DNA of 64,000 bases. It comes from Actinomycetes bacterium. GTDB taxonomy: Bacteria; Actinomycetota; Actinomycetes; Propionibacteriales; Nocardioidaceae. The stretch's first letter is position 1; each line of letters begins with the position of its first letter. The stretch covers positions 1 through 64,000 of the forward strand of contig JAEWOG010000023.1 in assembly GCA_023460975.1 (NCBI GenBank). The letters run 5' to 3'. A program made the position numbers and the translations under genes. The notes beneath the pieces are model-generated. The model was not told the origin of the DNA. It saw nothing but the letters and a program-made list of their open reading frames with translations, and did no database searches. Shown here piece by piece: positions 43,967 through 52,637 of the stretch.

Positions 43967-45042
43967 CCCTCCTCCTGCCCGATCAGCTCGGTCAAGCGGC
44001 GCGCCACGATCTGCACGGCCGGGCCGAAGATCGCGTACGCCTCGTTGGTCGTCTGTCCGTGGAAGTAGCGGTAGTAGATCTGCTGCGCGATGCCGGCGAG
44101 ACGGAACAGGCCGTAGACCTCGTAGAAGCGCCACTGCTCCGGCGTCACCGATCGGCCCGTGAGGCGGGCGTACTCGGCGACGACCTCGGCGCGCGTCAGC
44201 ATGCCGGGCAGGTGGGTGGGCACGCGCCGCACCATCTGGAAGTCCTCGGGATCGTCGGCCTGCACCCAGTACGCCATCGAGCAGGCCAGATCCATCAGCG
44301 GGTCGCCCAGCGTCGCCAACTCCCAGTCCAGCACGCCGAGGACCGCAGTCACGTCGGCGCGGTCGAGCACGAGATTGTCGAGCTTGAAGTCGTTGTGGAT
44401 GACGCACGTGGCGACGTCGTCGGGCTGGCGGGCGGCGAGCCACGCCATGACGTCCTCGCAGTCGGGAACGTCGGGGGTGCGGGCGTTGCGATAGCGCATC
44501 GTCCAGCCCTCCACCTGCCGTTGGACGTACCCGTGGCCCTTGCCGAGGGACGTGAGTCCGGCGGCGTCGGGGTCGACGGCGTGGAGTTCCGCCAGGACGG
44601 AGACCGAGCGCAGGCACAGCGCTCGTGCCTTCTCGGGGCTCAGCGGTACGTCTGCGGGCCAGTCGCTGCGGGGGACCACGCCGTCCAGGCGGTCCATCGC
44701 GTAGAACTCGGCGCCCATGACGGCGTCGTCGGTGCAGTGGGCGACCATGCGCGGGACGTAGTCGAAGTGTCCGGCCAAGGCGCTCTGCAGCCGGAACTCG
44801 CGTCCCATGTCGTGCGCCCCGGCGGCCTTGGTCCCTCGGGGTGCTCGACGGACCACGACGTCGCGTTCGGGCCAGCGCAGCAGGAAGGTCAGGTTGCTGG
44901 CGCCGCCGGAGAACTGGCGGACCTCGGGGACTCCCTGCATGCCGGAGGGGTCCGTGGCGTGCGCGGCCAGCCACTCGCTCACCCGCGCCACGTCGAAGGC
45001 GTCCTCCTCGCGGACGGCGCGGGCGTCGGTGATCTCGGTCAT
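43963..45042 (-). CDS. APH-like phosphotransferase (ACAD10/11 kinase-domain type)
   Basis: A 359-residue kinase of the aminoglycoside-phosphotransferase fold. The nucleotide-binding part includes FSGGASNLTFLLRW and VVVRRAPRG; the catalytic loop is CVIHNDFKLDNLVLDR and the metal site GVLDWELATLGDPLMDLA. Exactly this subfamily accompanies or is fused to acyl-CoA dehydrogenases (human ACAD10/ACAD11), where the kinase phosphorylates 4-hydroxyacyl-CoA. ATGA overlap with the SDR gene and GTGA with the phosphatase gene make it part of a coupled operon. Confidence 0.9.
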   Translation of the reverse strand: MTEITDARAVREEDAFDVARVSEWLAAHATDPSGMQGVPEVRQFSGGASNLTFLLRWPERDVVVRRAPRGTKAAGAHDMGREFRLQSALAGHFDYVPRMVAHCTDDAVMGAEFYAMDRLDGVVPRSDWPADVPLSPEKARALCLRSVSVLAELHAVDPDAAGLTSLGKGHGYVQRQVEGWTMRYRNARTPDVPDCEDVMAWLAARQPDDVATCVIHNDFKLDNLVLDRADVTAVLGVLDWELATLGDPLMDLACSMAYWVQADDPEDFQMVRRVPTHLPGMLTRAEVVAEYARLTGRSVTPEQWRFYEVYGLFRLAGIAQQIYYRYFHGQTTNEAYAIFGPAVQIVARRLTELIGQEEG

Positions 45043-45824
45043 CTGTTCTCCTCCGGAAGGGGCTGGGCGGCGGCGTGCAGCTTGGTGGCCTGATCGCGCA
45101 TGACGGCGTCGTACGCATCCCGGTCGCGTTGCTTGAGGGCCCACGCCTGACGTCCGGCGGGATCGGGAAGGACCACGTCGGCGCCGGCATCGAGGGCCTC
45201 CAGCGTGGCCGCGGCAATGTCGTGGGCGGTGAAGGGCGAGGTCTCCACGAGTGTTCCCACGACGGCGCCCACGGCCTCGTCGGCGCCCGTGATCGATGCC
45301 GTCAGGTTGGAGCGGAAGTAGGACGGGCACACCACGCTGGCGCGGATCCCGTACGCCGCCCATTCGTGTCCGAGGGTCTCGGTGAGTGCGACCACCGCGG
45401 CCTTCACCGCGTTGTAGCCGGCCATCCCGGCGGGGTGCACCAGTCCCGCCAGCGAGGCGATGTTGACCACGTGGCCGCTGCCCTGGGACTTGAACACCTC
45501 GGCGAAAGCGCGCGTCCCGCGCACGATGCTCATCAGGTTGACGTCGACGAGGCGCTGCCACTCATCGATGCCGGACACGTCGATGCGGCCGCCACCGGCG
45601 ATGCCGGCATTGTTGATGAGGAGGTCGAGGCCGCCCCACCGCTCGCGTACGATCCCGACGGCTGCAGCCCAGTCGTCGTCGCTGGTCACATCCAGGGCCA
45701 GGTCGATTCGCGGACCCGCGACGCGGTCGGTGGCCAGCACCTCGTCACCGCGCTCCCGCAAGGCGCTCGTGAGGGCCGCGCCGAGCCCGGAGCCGGCCCC
45801 GGTCACCAGGACACGGGCGTTCAC
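45039..45824 (-). CDS. SDR-family oxidoreductase
   Basis: A 261-residue short-chain dehydrogenase with VLVTGAGSGLGAALT at the N-terminus, LLINNAGIAGGGRID, the catalytic Ser in VNIASLAGLV and YNAVKAAVV. GTG 45824 overlaps the dehydrogenase stop and its own end overlaps the kinase gene, both by 4 nt. It probably oxidises or reduces a hydroxyacyl intermediate of the same pathway. Confidence 0.88.
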   Translation of the reverse strand: MNARVLVTGAGSGLGAALTSALRERGDEVLATDRVAGPRIDLALDVTSDDDWAAAVGIVRERWGGLDLLINNAGIAGGGRIDVSGIDEWQRLVDVNLMSIVRGTRAFAEVFKSQGSGHVVNIASLAGLVHPAGMAGYNAVKAAVVALTETLGHEWAAYGIRASVVCPSYFRSNLTASITGADEAVGAVVGTLVETSPFTAHDIAAATLEALDAGADVVLPDPAGRQAWALKQRDRDAYDAVMRDQATKLHAAAQPLPEENR

Positions 45825-47071
45825 CGGTGCTTGCCCAGCTCGATCTTGGCGACCACGTTGCGGTGCACCTCGTCGGGGCCATCGGCCAACCGGAGCGTGC
45901 GCGCGCCCACCCACGCGGCGGCGAGGGGGAAGTCGTCGGTCATGCCGGCGCCGCCGTGCAGTTGGATCGCCATGTCGATCACGTCGAGCGCCATCAGGGG
46001 CACCTCGACCTTGATCTCGCTCACGGCCGAGAGGGCCTCGCGCGACATCCCCTGATCGAGCAGCCATGCGGCGTGCAGGACGAGCAGGCGAGAGCGGTTG
46101 ATGGCGATGCGGGCATCGGCGATCCGCTCGCGGTTGCCGCCGAGCGAGGCGATCGGCTTGCCGAACGCGACTCGGTCCGTGGCGCGCTGGCAGGCGAGTT
46201 CGAGGGCTCGTTCGGCGAGGCCGATGGCGCGCATGCAGTGGTGCACGCGGCCGGGGCCCAGGCGCCCCTGGGCGATCTCGAAGGCACGCCCGGCTCCCAA
46301 CAGGATGTTGGCCGCCGGGACCCGTACGTCGGTGAAGGACACCTCGCCGTGGCCCAGCGGCTCGTCGTAGTAGCCCATCGTCGGGAGCATCCGCTCGATC
46401 CGGACGCCGGGGGTGTCGCGGGGGACCAGGACCATCGTGTGCCGTGAGTGCCGATCGGCGTCGGGGTCGGTGAGCCCCATGAAGATGAAGATCTCGCAGT
46501 CAGGGTGCCCGACTCCGGTCGAGAACCACTTCGTGCCGTTGATGACGACCTCGTCGCCCTCGAGGACTGCCGTGGCGGCCATGTTGGTCGCATCGGAGGA
46601 GGCCACGGCCGGCTCCGTCATGCAGAAGGCACTGCGGATCTCGCCGCGCAGCAACGGCTCGAGCCACCGCTGCTGCTGCTCGGTCGTGCCGTAGCGCAGC
46701 AGGACCTCCATGTTGCCGGTGTCGGGGGCATTGGAGTTGAAGACGATCGGGGCCAGCATGGAGCGCCCCATCTCCTCGGCCAGCGGCGCGTAGTCCACGT
46801 TGGACAGGCCCACGCCGCCGTCGGTGCCGAAGTCGGCCGCGTACGACCCCGCGTGCTCGGCGGGCAGGAACAGGTTCCACAGGCCCTGGGCGCGGGCCTT
46901 GGCCTTGAGTTCCTCGATGACCGGCGGGGGTGTCCAGTGGTCCCCGCCCGACTCCCGGGCCGCCTTGAAGTGCGCATGGACGTCGCTCTCGACTGGCTCG
47001 ATCTCGTCGCGCACGAACGCGCGGACGCGGTCACGGAGGTCGGCGGCACGGGGGGAGAGTGAGAAGTCCAT
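45821..47071 (-). CDS. acyl-CoA dehydrogenase, ACAD10/11-like
   Basis: A 416-residue flavoenzyme. FAD/CoA-binding signatures are FCMTEPAVASSDATNM near 145 and KWFSTGVGHPDCEIFIFMG near 175. Near the C-terminus, where ordinary members have the catalytic Glu in a FEGTNQIQ-like motif, this one has LADGPDEVHRN, the pattern of the ACAD10/11 subgroup (Asp in place of Glu). ATG 47071 is only about six bases from a good -10, implying a leaderless mRNA. First gene of a four- to five-gene operon. Confidence 0.92.
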   Translation of the reverse strand: MDFSLSPRAADLRDRVRAFVRDEIEPVESDVHAHFKAARESGGDHWTPPPVIEELKAKARAQGLWNLFLPAEHAGSYAADFGTDGGVGLSNVDYAPLAEEMGRSMLAPIVFNSNAPDTGNMEVLLRYGTTEQQQRWLEPLLRGEIRSAFCMTEPAVASSDATNMAATAVLEGDEVVINGTKWFSTGVGHPDCEIFIFMGLTDPDADRHSRHTMVLVPRDTPGVRIERMLPTMGYYDEPLGHGEVSFTDVRVPAANILLGAGRAFEIAQGRLGPGRVHHCMRAIGLAERALELACQRATDRVAFGKPIASLGGNRERIADARIAINRSRLLVLHAAWLLDQGMSREALSAVSEIKVEVPLMALDVIDMAIQLHGGAGMTDDFPLAAAWVGARTLRLADGPDEVHRNVVAKIELGKHR

Positions 47072-47074
47072 GGC

Positions 47075-47106
47075 TTGACCATAGACGCTTGTTGAGCGAT
47101 GCTCAA
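47075..47106. promoter_or_regulatory. overlapping divergent promoters with TetR operator
   Basis: Plus strand: TTGACC (47075-47080), 17 bp, GATGCT (47098-47103), then GTG at 47111. Minus strand: TTGAGC (complement of 47101-47106), 17 bp, TATGGT (complement of 47078-47083), then ATG at 47071. A perfect inverted repeat TTGAGC-GAT-GCTCAA (47092-47106) covers both promoters and is the likely operator of the TetR protein encoded alongside. Confidence 0.7.
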
Positions 47107-47110
47107 TAGC

Positions 47111-47719
47111 GTGAGTGAATCCCCGACCGCGCCTCGTCGACGCCTCAGCGCCGAGGAACGACGCCGACAACTCATCGGCATCGGGCTCGCCAAGATCGTG
47201 GACACCCCCATCCAGGACCTGGCGATGGACGAGATCGCCGCCGAGGCAGGGATCTCGCGAGGGCTGCTCTTCCACTACTTCGCGACCAAGACGGACTTCT
47301 ACCTGGCCTGCATCCAGGCAGCTGGGCGGCGCATCCTGCGCAACACCTCAGCGCCCGACGACGTCGTCGAGCCCGCGGCCCGGGTCGCGGCCGTCGTCCG
47401 CGCCCTCGTGGAGCAGATCGAGCGCCGTCGCGAGTTCTATCTGGCCCTGGTGCACGGACACGGCATCGGGGACGCGCGCGTCGGGGAGGTCATGGGGTCG
47501 GTGCGCCGCGAGCTCACCACCCGCGTCCTCGACGACCTGGGCCTGGACCCCGAGCGTGGCGCGGTCGTGCACGCCTGGTGGGCCTACGTCGAGGACCGGG
47601 CCCTGACATGGTCGGACCCGGCGGCCGATGGCCGCCGGGTCCGGGTGGATCAGTTGGTGCAGGAGTGCACTCGCGCGCTGGATGCGCTGCTGGTCAGCGC
47701 TTCCCCTTCTTCTTGCTGA
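47111..47719 (+). CDS. TetR-family transcriptional regulator
   Basis: A 202-residue regulator. The helix-turn-helix region RRRQLIGIGLAKIVDTPI ... AMDEIAAEAGISRGLLFHYFATKTDFY (first ~60 residues) has the family's LFHYF recognition end. The ligand domain is helical. I chose GTG 47111 because the perfect inverted repeat and -10 lie over the earlier ATG 47099. It probably represses itself and the divergent operon until an acyl-CoA-like ligand binds. Its 3' end overlaps the converging protease gene by 26 nt. Confidence 0.87.
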   Translation: MSESPTAPRRRLSAEERRRQLIGIGLAKIVDTPIQDLAMDEIAAEAGISRGLLFHYFATKTDFYLACIQAAGRRILRNTSAPDDVVEPAARVAAVVRALVEQIERRREFYLALVHGHGIGDARVGEVMGSVRRELTTRVLDDLGLDPERGAVVHAWWAYVEDRALTWSDPAADGRRVRVDQLVQECTRALDALLVSASPSSC

Positions 47720-49238
47720 TGGTCGCCTTCACGAGGAAGCGCATCTTGTCGTCCTTGGGCAGGCCCGCGCACGCCAGATAGGTCCGCTTGTTGCAGCGCA
47801 TGCGCGTCGAGGTGTTGACCAGCACCGCGGTCACTGCGGCGATCTTGCGGCTGTCGAACTGCACCGACTTGGAGCCGGCGCCGCGCTTGCCCAGGCGGAC
47901 GACCTTGGTGCCGATCTTGCCGTTGGTCTTGTGCAGGACCAGCAGGACGCGCGCCTGCTTCTTGGACCGGACGTTGACGCGCAGCTTCCACTTCTTCGTC
48001 AGCGACGCGTCAGGGGTGAACCGGACCGAGGTCGAGGACATGTGGTGCACCGTCGCGCGCTTGGTCACGCGCTTCTTGCCCTTCGACAGGCGGACCGAGG
48101 CGCCCACGCCGGGGGCCGGGTACTCGGCACCCTCGGGGTAGATGACGTGCGGGGTCATGTTGGCCGCCGCGAACTGCGAGTAGACCTTGGCGAACCCGCC
48201 GCGCTTGCGCAGCACCTTGTCGAGCGCGGTGAAGCTGTACTTGCCGCCGTCGGACTTCCACGACCCGGCCTGCTTCCAGACGTCCTTGACGATCTTGGTG
48301 CCGTACAGCGTGCTCAGGTACTCCCAGAAGATCCAGTTGCCGTACTGGTAGCTGGCGTTCTGCGAGAACAGGTCGAGCGGCACGCGCGGGGAGTAGAGCT
48401 GGCTGTGGGCCAGGTACTGGCGGTTGTCGTTGACGTCGTCGGCCAGCCGCTCCTCCATCCACGTCGCCGTGGACTCCATGAGCCACTTGTCCTCGGCGTA
48501 GTCGTAGGCGAACTGGATGGCGTGGAAGAACTCGTGCGCTGCCGTGACCGCGAGGTTCTGCTCCGGGGTGCCGGTGATGAACTCCGCCGAGCTGTAGTCG
48601 TTGTCCAGGACGCAGTAGCCGCTCGCAGAGCGCTTCTTGACGCGGCGCTCGGCGGCGCAGAAGCCGTACAGGCCGTCGGGGAGGTCCTTGAGGTAGACGT
48701 CGAGGCGTCCGTCGCCGCCGCGCGATCCGTCGGCGTGGGGGGCGCGGTATCCCAGCGTGTCGACCTCGGCGGTCCAGGTGGCCTCGAAGACGTTGAGGTT
48801 GTGCGTCACCCACTCGGCGGACGGCGGTGCGTCGACACCCGTGCTGTAGTGGATGCACACGTTGGTGCCGCACAGACGCTCAGAGGGGCCGGTGTAGCCG
48901 AAGCCCTGGGGGTCCTGGACGCCGTCAGTCGGGCGGGCCAGGAGCGCCTCTGCCTCGTAGAGAGCGTCACCCTCGAGTCGCGGCTTGGCCATCCACAGGT
49001 CGCGCAGGGCCAGCGTCATCGAGGGGTCCCCGGCGAGCGCCTCGCCGTCGCGTACGCGCTGGGCGACCGCGAGGGTCTGCTCCGGTGACGTCTCGACCGA
49101 GGCGGTCGTCGGCTCGACGCTCGCTCCGCCGCTGATCTCAGTGTCACCGTCGGAGGCCTGCGCCGCCGAGACACTGCTGAGGGTCAGCGCGAGGCTGACG
49201 ATGCCCGCCGCAAGGGCGGCCCAAGTACGACGCATCAA
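47694..49238 (-). CDS. secreted zinc metalloprotease-like protein (MXAN_6640-type)
   Basis: A 514-residue exported protein. A signal peptide spans about 1-29 (AALAAGIVSLALTLSSVSAAQA). The zinc site is HEFFH at 235-239 (TAAHEFFHAIQFAYD), with a third ligand candidate Glu255 in LMESTATWMEE, the HExxH-15-E spacing of gluzincin-like enzymes. Cysteine pairs precede it (LCGTNVCIHY). The last ~130 residues are lysine-rich beta strands (KWKLRVNVRSKKQARVLLVL), likely a wall- or substrate-binding domain. It should act outside the cell. Stands alone. Confidence 0.82.
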   Translation of the reverse strand: MMRRTWAALAAGIVSLALTLSSVSAAQASDGDTEISGGASVEPTTASVETSPEQTLAVAQRVRDGEALAGDPSMTLALRDLWMAKPRLEGDALYEAEALLARPTDGVQDPQGFGYTGPSERLCGTNVCIHYSTGVDAPPSAEWVTHNLNVFEATWTAEVDTLGYRAPHADGSRGGDGRLDVYLKDLPDGLYGFCAAERRVKKRSASGYCVLDNDYSSAEFITGTPEQNLAVTAAHEFFHAIQFAYDYAEDKWLMESTATWMEERLADDVNDNRQYLAHSQLYSPRVPLDLFSQNASYQYGNWIFWEYLSTLYGTKIVKDVWKQAGSWKSDGGKYSFTALDKVLRKRGGFAKVYSQFAAANMTPHVIYPEGAEYPAPGVGASVRLSKGKKRVTKRATVHHMSSTSVRFTPDASLTKKWKLRVNVRSKKQARVLLVLHKTNGKIGTKVVRLGKRGAGSKSVQFDSRKIAAVTAVLVNTSTRMRCNKRTYLACAGLPKDDKMRFLVKATISKKKGKR

Positions 49239-49316
49239 GCTCTCCTGCTCACAAGTGGGTGTTCCGACAACCTATCCGTGCTCGCCCCAGATCCCGCATC
49301 GGGTGGGGGATCCGGG

Positions 49317-49712
49317 TCACATCTCCGCGATGTGCTCGATGATCGCGGTGGTCGAGATCGCGGGCGTACGGGGGAGGTAGATGACCTCGCACACGTCGTT
49401 GAACTCGTCGAACTTCCCCGCCCAGTCGTCGCCCATCACGAGGACGTCGGCGCCGTGGGCGACGATGTAGTCGCGCTTGGCCTCCAGGCTCTCCTCCACG
49501 AAGACGTCGTCGACCACGCGCAGCGCGGACACGATCGCGAGGCGTTCCTTCTCGCTGAAGACGGGGACGCGGCCCTTCTTGCGCTCGTTGAGCGCGTCGG
49601 CCGAGACCCCGACGACGAGGCGGTCGCCCAGGGTGGCGGCGCGCTCGAGGACGCGCAGGTGGCCGACGTGGAAGACGTCGAAGGTGCCGAAGGTGATCAC
49701 GGTGCGCGCCAT
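49317..49712 (-). CDS. cytidylyltransferase-like nucleotidyltransferase (TagD type)
   Basis: A 131-residue protein of the small nucleotidyltransferase family. It has the HxGH motif in TFGTFDVFHVGHLRVL, the RKKGRVPVFSEKERL strand-loop and the late ISTTAI motif that binds the phosphates. It resembles glycerol-3-phosphate cytidylyltransferase, which makes CDP-glycerol for wall polymers, but no teichoic-acid genes are near. ATG 49712 was chosen; an ATG three codons earlier is possible. Confidence 0.88.
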   Translation of the reverse strand: MARTVITFGTFDVFHVGHLRVLERAATLGDRLVVGVSADALNERKKGRVPVFSEKERLAIVSALRVVDDVFVEESLEAKRDYIVAHGADVLVMGDDWAGKFDEFNDVCEVIYLPRTPAISTTAIIEHIAEM

Positions 49713-49748
49713 GCGCGGCATTCTGGCACGAGGGGGGAGGATGCCCTC

Positions 49749-51041
49749 ATGGCGAGGACTCCCACCACACCTGCGCCGGCGCGAGAGCCGGTGCAACTCG
49801 TGACCCCCGGACCGGGCGCGGACGCCCAGCGGCTGCGGGCGCTGCGCCGCATGCAGGCCGTGGCGCTGGGACTGCTGCTCTTCGCTGCGCTGGTGTACGT
49901 GGTGACCCGCGACATGACGGGCGTGTGGGGTTATGTCAACGCTGGCGCGGAGGCCAGCATGGTCGGCGCGATCGCCGACTGGTTCGCGGTCACCGCGCTG
50001 TTTCGGCACCCGCTGGGCCTGCCGATCCCGCACACCGCGCTGATTCCACGGCGCAAGGACGACCTGGGCCGCGGCCTGCAGGAGTTCGTCGGGGACAACT
50101 TCCTCCAGGAGGCGGTGATCCGAGAGCGGATCGCCGACGCCCGCATCTCCGGCCGGGTGGGGGACTGGCTCGCCGACCCCCGGCATGCACGGCGCGTCGT
50201 GGACGAGGTGTCCGAGGTCAGCGCTGCCGCGCTCGACAGGGTGCGCGACGACCACGTGGAGGCGGTGGTGGTGCAGGCGCTGGTTCCCCGCTTCATGGCG
50301 GAGCCGATTGCCCCGCTGCTCGGCACCACCCTGACCGAACTGCTGCGCGACGACCTGCACCGCGGCGTCGTCGACCTCGGGCTCGAGGAGCTGTACCGCT
50401 GGCTGCTGCACAACGAGGAGACCTTCACCGAGGTTCTCGGCGAGCGCGCCCCGTGGTGGTCGCCGCCGCGCGTCAATCAGGCCGTCACCGGGCGCATCCA
50501 TGTGGAGGCGGTGCGGTGGGTGGCCGACATCCAGCGCGACCCGCACCACCACGCCCGGGCCGCGCTCGACTCGATGCTGGCCCAACTCGCCGATGACCTG
50601 CTGCACGATCCGGCCACGGCCGAGCGTGCCGAGCGGTTCAAGGAGCGTCTGCTGACCCACCCCCAGGTGAGCGCGACCGCGATCTCTTTGTGGCAGGCGT
50701 TGCGTGCGGCACTCGTCTCGTCGGTGCGCGACCCCGAGGGGGCCGTACGGGAGTGGTTGCTCGCCGAGCTCAACGCCTTCAGCGCCCAGTTGCGCGAGGA
50801 CCCCGAACTGCGCGCCCGCCTCGATGGCGCCGTGGCGGATGCCACCGTGTTCCTGCTGGAGCGCTACGGCAGCGAGGTGACGTCGGTGATCACGCACACG
50901 ATCGAGCGCTGGGACGGCAAGGAGGCCGCGCGCCGAATCGAACTGCACGTGGGTCGTGACCTGCAGTTCATCCGCATCAACGGCACGATCGTGGGCGGGC
51001 TGGTGGGCGTGTTGATCCACGCGGTGTCCAGCCTCCTGTGA
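49749..51041 (+). CDS. DUF445 family membrane protein
   Basis: A 430-residue protein. A basic N-terminal tail is followed by a helix (ALGLLLFAALVYVVT) and the family hallmark GAEASMVGAIADWFAVTALFRHPLG, then a long helical region (100-400) with coiled-coil-like segments, and a final hydrophobic helix (IVGGLVGVLIHAVSSLL). Function unknown. ATG 49749 is preceded by GGGAGG about 10 nt upstream. Confidence 0.88.
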   Translation: MARTPTTPAPAREPVQLVTPGPGADAQRLRALRRMQAVALGLLLFAALVYVVTRDMTGVWGYVNAGAEASMVGAIADWFAVTALFRHPLGLPIPHTALIPRRKDDLGRGLQEFVGDNFLQEAVIRERIADARISGRVGDWLADPRHARRVVDEVSEVSAAALDRVRDDHVEAVVVQALVPRFMAEPIAPLLGTTLTELLRDDLHRGVVDLGLEELYRWLLHNEETFTEVLGERAPWWSPPRVNQAVTGRIHVEAVRWVADIQRDPHHHARAALDSMLAQLADDLLHDPATAERAERFKERLLTHPQVSATAISLWQALRAALVSSVRDPEGAVREWLLAELNAFSAQLREDPELRARLDGAVADATVFLLERYGSEVTSVITHTIERWDGKEAARRIELHVGRDLQFIRINGTIVGGLVGVLIHAVSSLL

Positions 51042-51060
51042 GGGCCCGTACGCTGGTGGG

Positions 51061-51294
51061 GTGGACGTTCCCATCCGTGATGAGTCGATCCGGCTCGGCC
51101 AGTTCCTCAAGCTCGCCAACCTCATCGAGTCCGGTGCTGAGGCCAAGCCTGTGATCGCCGGCGGCGCCGTCCGCGTCAACGGCGAGGTGGAGACGCGCCG
51201 CGGCCGCCAGTTGGTGCCGGGCGACGAGGTGAGCCTGGGTGGGGTGAGCGTCCGGGTGGCCAGCGGTGAGGCCGAGATCGACGTTCCCTGGTGA
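51061..51294 (+). CDS. RNA-binding S4 domain protein (YbcJ-like)
   Basis: A 77-residue protein that is almost entirely one S4 domain: IRLGQFLKLANLIESGAEAKPVIAGGAVRVNGEVETRRGRQL (positions ~51088-51213). It probably binds structured RNA or ribosomes. It starts at GTG 51061, 19 nt behind DUF445, likely on the same transcript. Confidence 0.88.
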   Translation: MDVPIRDESIRLGQFLKLANLIESGAEAKPVIAGGAVRVNGEVETRRGRQLVPGDEVSLGGVSVRVASGEAEIDVPW

Positions 51295-51379
51295 CCAGGA
51301 CACTCCAACTTGGGCACTTGCCCAACTAGTGGACGCGGGATCGCCCTCCCAAGGCGATGGGTGACCTAGGCTGCGCCGT

Positions 51380-52636
51380 GTGAGCCAGCCCACTCCCGCG
51401 CCACTCGCTTCGGTCGCTGACGCCCAGCCCGAGCCCACGACGCCCGTCTCCCGCGTGTGGCTGCTGCTGTACGCCTGCGCCTGGTTGGGCTTCTGGCTCC
51501 TGGTGATGCTTCCCGGCCAGGTGATGCTGGCGATGCTGGCCAAGGAGGTCGACGCCGACGCCAAGGAACGCCTGCTCAGCATCTTCCAGGCGGTCATGAT
51601 GCTCTCGATCGTCGTGGCCGTACCCCTCGTCGGCTACCTGTGCGACCGCACGCGGTGGGAGTGGGGCCGCCGACGGGCCTGGGCGCTGGGTGGGCTCGCG
51701 GTGGCGAGCGTTGCCTTCGCCCTGGTCGGGACGACGTCCTCGCCCACGCTCATCTGCCTGCTGCTCGTGGTGGTCTCGCTCGGTGAGGCAGCAGTGCTGG
51801 TCGCGCTCAGCGCGATGATTGCCGACCAGGTGCCCGTGGCTCAGCGGGGCCGTGCTTCGGCTGCGTTCGGCGTGCCCCAGGTGATCGCGTTGGCCGGTGG
51901 CATGATCCTCGTGACCGAGGTGATCACGGACGTCGCCACCGGGTGGTTCGTCATCGGCGCTCTGGGGTTCCTGGTCGGACTGCCCTTCCTGCTGGGCCAA
52001 CCGGAGCCGGCCCCGCTGCCCGGCACCGGTGTCCAGGGAACGCTGCGCCACAACATCACCCCGCCGCGCCCGGGGGCCGCCCCGGACTACTACTGGGCGA
52101 TGGCGACCCGGGTGCTCATCAATGCCGGCAACCTCGTCGGGACTGCGTACCTGCTCTTCTACCTCGACGACGAGCTCCGCCGCCCCAACCCCGAGGGCGC
52201 GCTGCTGACTCTCACGCTGGTCTACCTCGTGTTCTGCGTCGTGGCGACCTGGGCCGCGGGCGTGGTCTCGGACCGCACGCTGCGCCGCAAGCCCCTGGTG
52301 CTGGTCGGAGGAGGCCTCCAGGTTGCGGCGGCCGTGACGCTCGCGGTCGCACCGACGTGGGGCGCCGCACTGGTGGCTGCGGCCCTCCTCGGGGTGGGCT
52401 ACGGAGCCTTCCTGTCGGTCGATCAGGCCCTGACGACCGACGTGCTGCCGGACCCCCGGACGCGTGCCCGCGACCTCGGACTGGTCAACGCGGCCCAGCA
52501 CCTGCCGATCGCGCCGCTGGTCGGGTTCGTGGTTCTCGCCGCGACGAGCGAGTCCTACCGGGCCCTGTATCTGGCCGCTGGCGTCGTGATGGCGCTCGGC
52601 ATGGCCTCGGTCACCCGGATCCGGGGAGTGCGCTGA
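51380..52636 (+). CDS. MFS/GPH-like transporter of the sulfatase locus
   Basis: A 418-residue major-facilitator protein with about 12 helices. The motif A-like loop is GYLCDRTRWEWGRRRAW after helix 2, a pattern shared with GPH-type sugar transporters, and a second loop VVSDRTLRRKPLVLVG lies in the other half. It has a 30-residue Pro-rich N-terminal tail. It begins at GTG 51380, 11 nt from a TAGGCT box, and ends one base before the sulfatase gene; a likely job is uptake of a glycoside or sulfated sugar. Confidence 0.82.
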   Translation: MSQPTPAPLASVADAQPEPTTPVSRVWLLLYACAWLGFWLLVMLPGQVMLAMLAKEVDADAKERLLSIFQAVMMLSIVVAVPLVGYLCDRTRWEWGRRRAWALGGLAVASVAFALVGTTSSPTLICLLLVVVSLGEAAVLVALSAMIADQVPVAQRGRASAAFGVPQVIALAGGMILVTEVITDVATGWFVIGALGFLVGLPFLLGQPEPAPLPGTGVQGTLRHNITPPRPGAAPDYYWAMATRVLINAGNLVGTAYLLFYLDDELRRPNPEGALLTLTLVYLVFCVVATWAAGVVSDRTLRRKPLVLVGGGLQVAAAVTLAVAPTWGAALVAAALLGVGYGAFLSVDQALTTDVLPDPRTRARDLGLVNAAQHLPIAPLVGFVVLAATSESYRALYLAAGVVMALGMASVTRIRGVR

Positions 52637-52637
52637 G

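Noticed and set aside
49317..51317. A 666-codon minus-strand frame joining the cytidylyltransferase to the antisense of DUF445
   Set aside because: Only the last 131 codons match a family; the rest is opposite a well-supported DUF445 gene.
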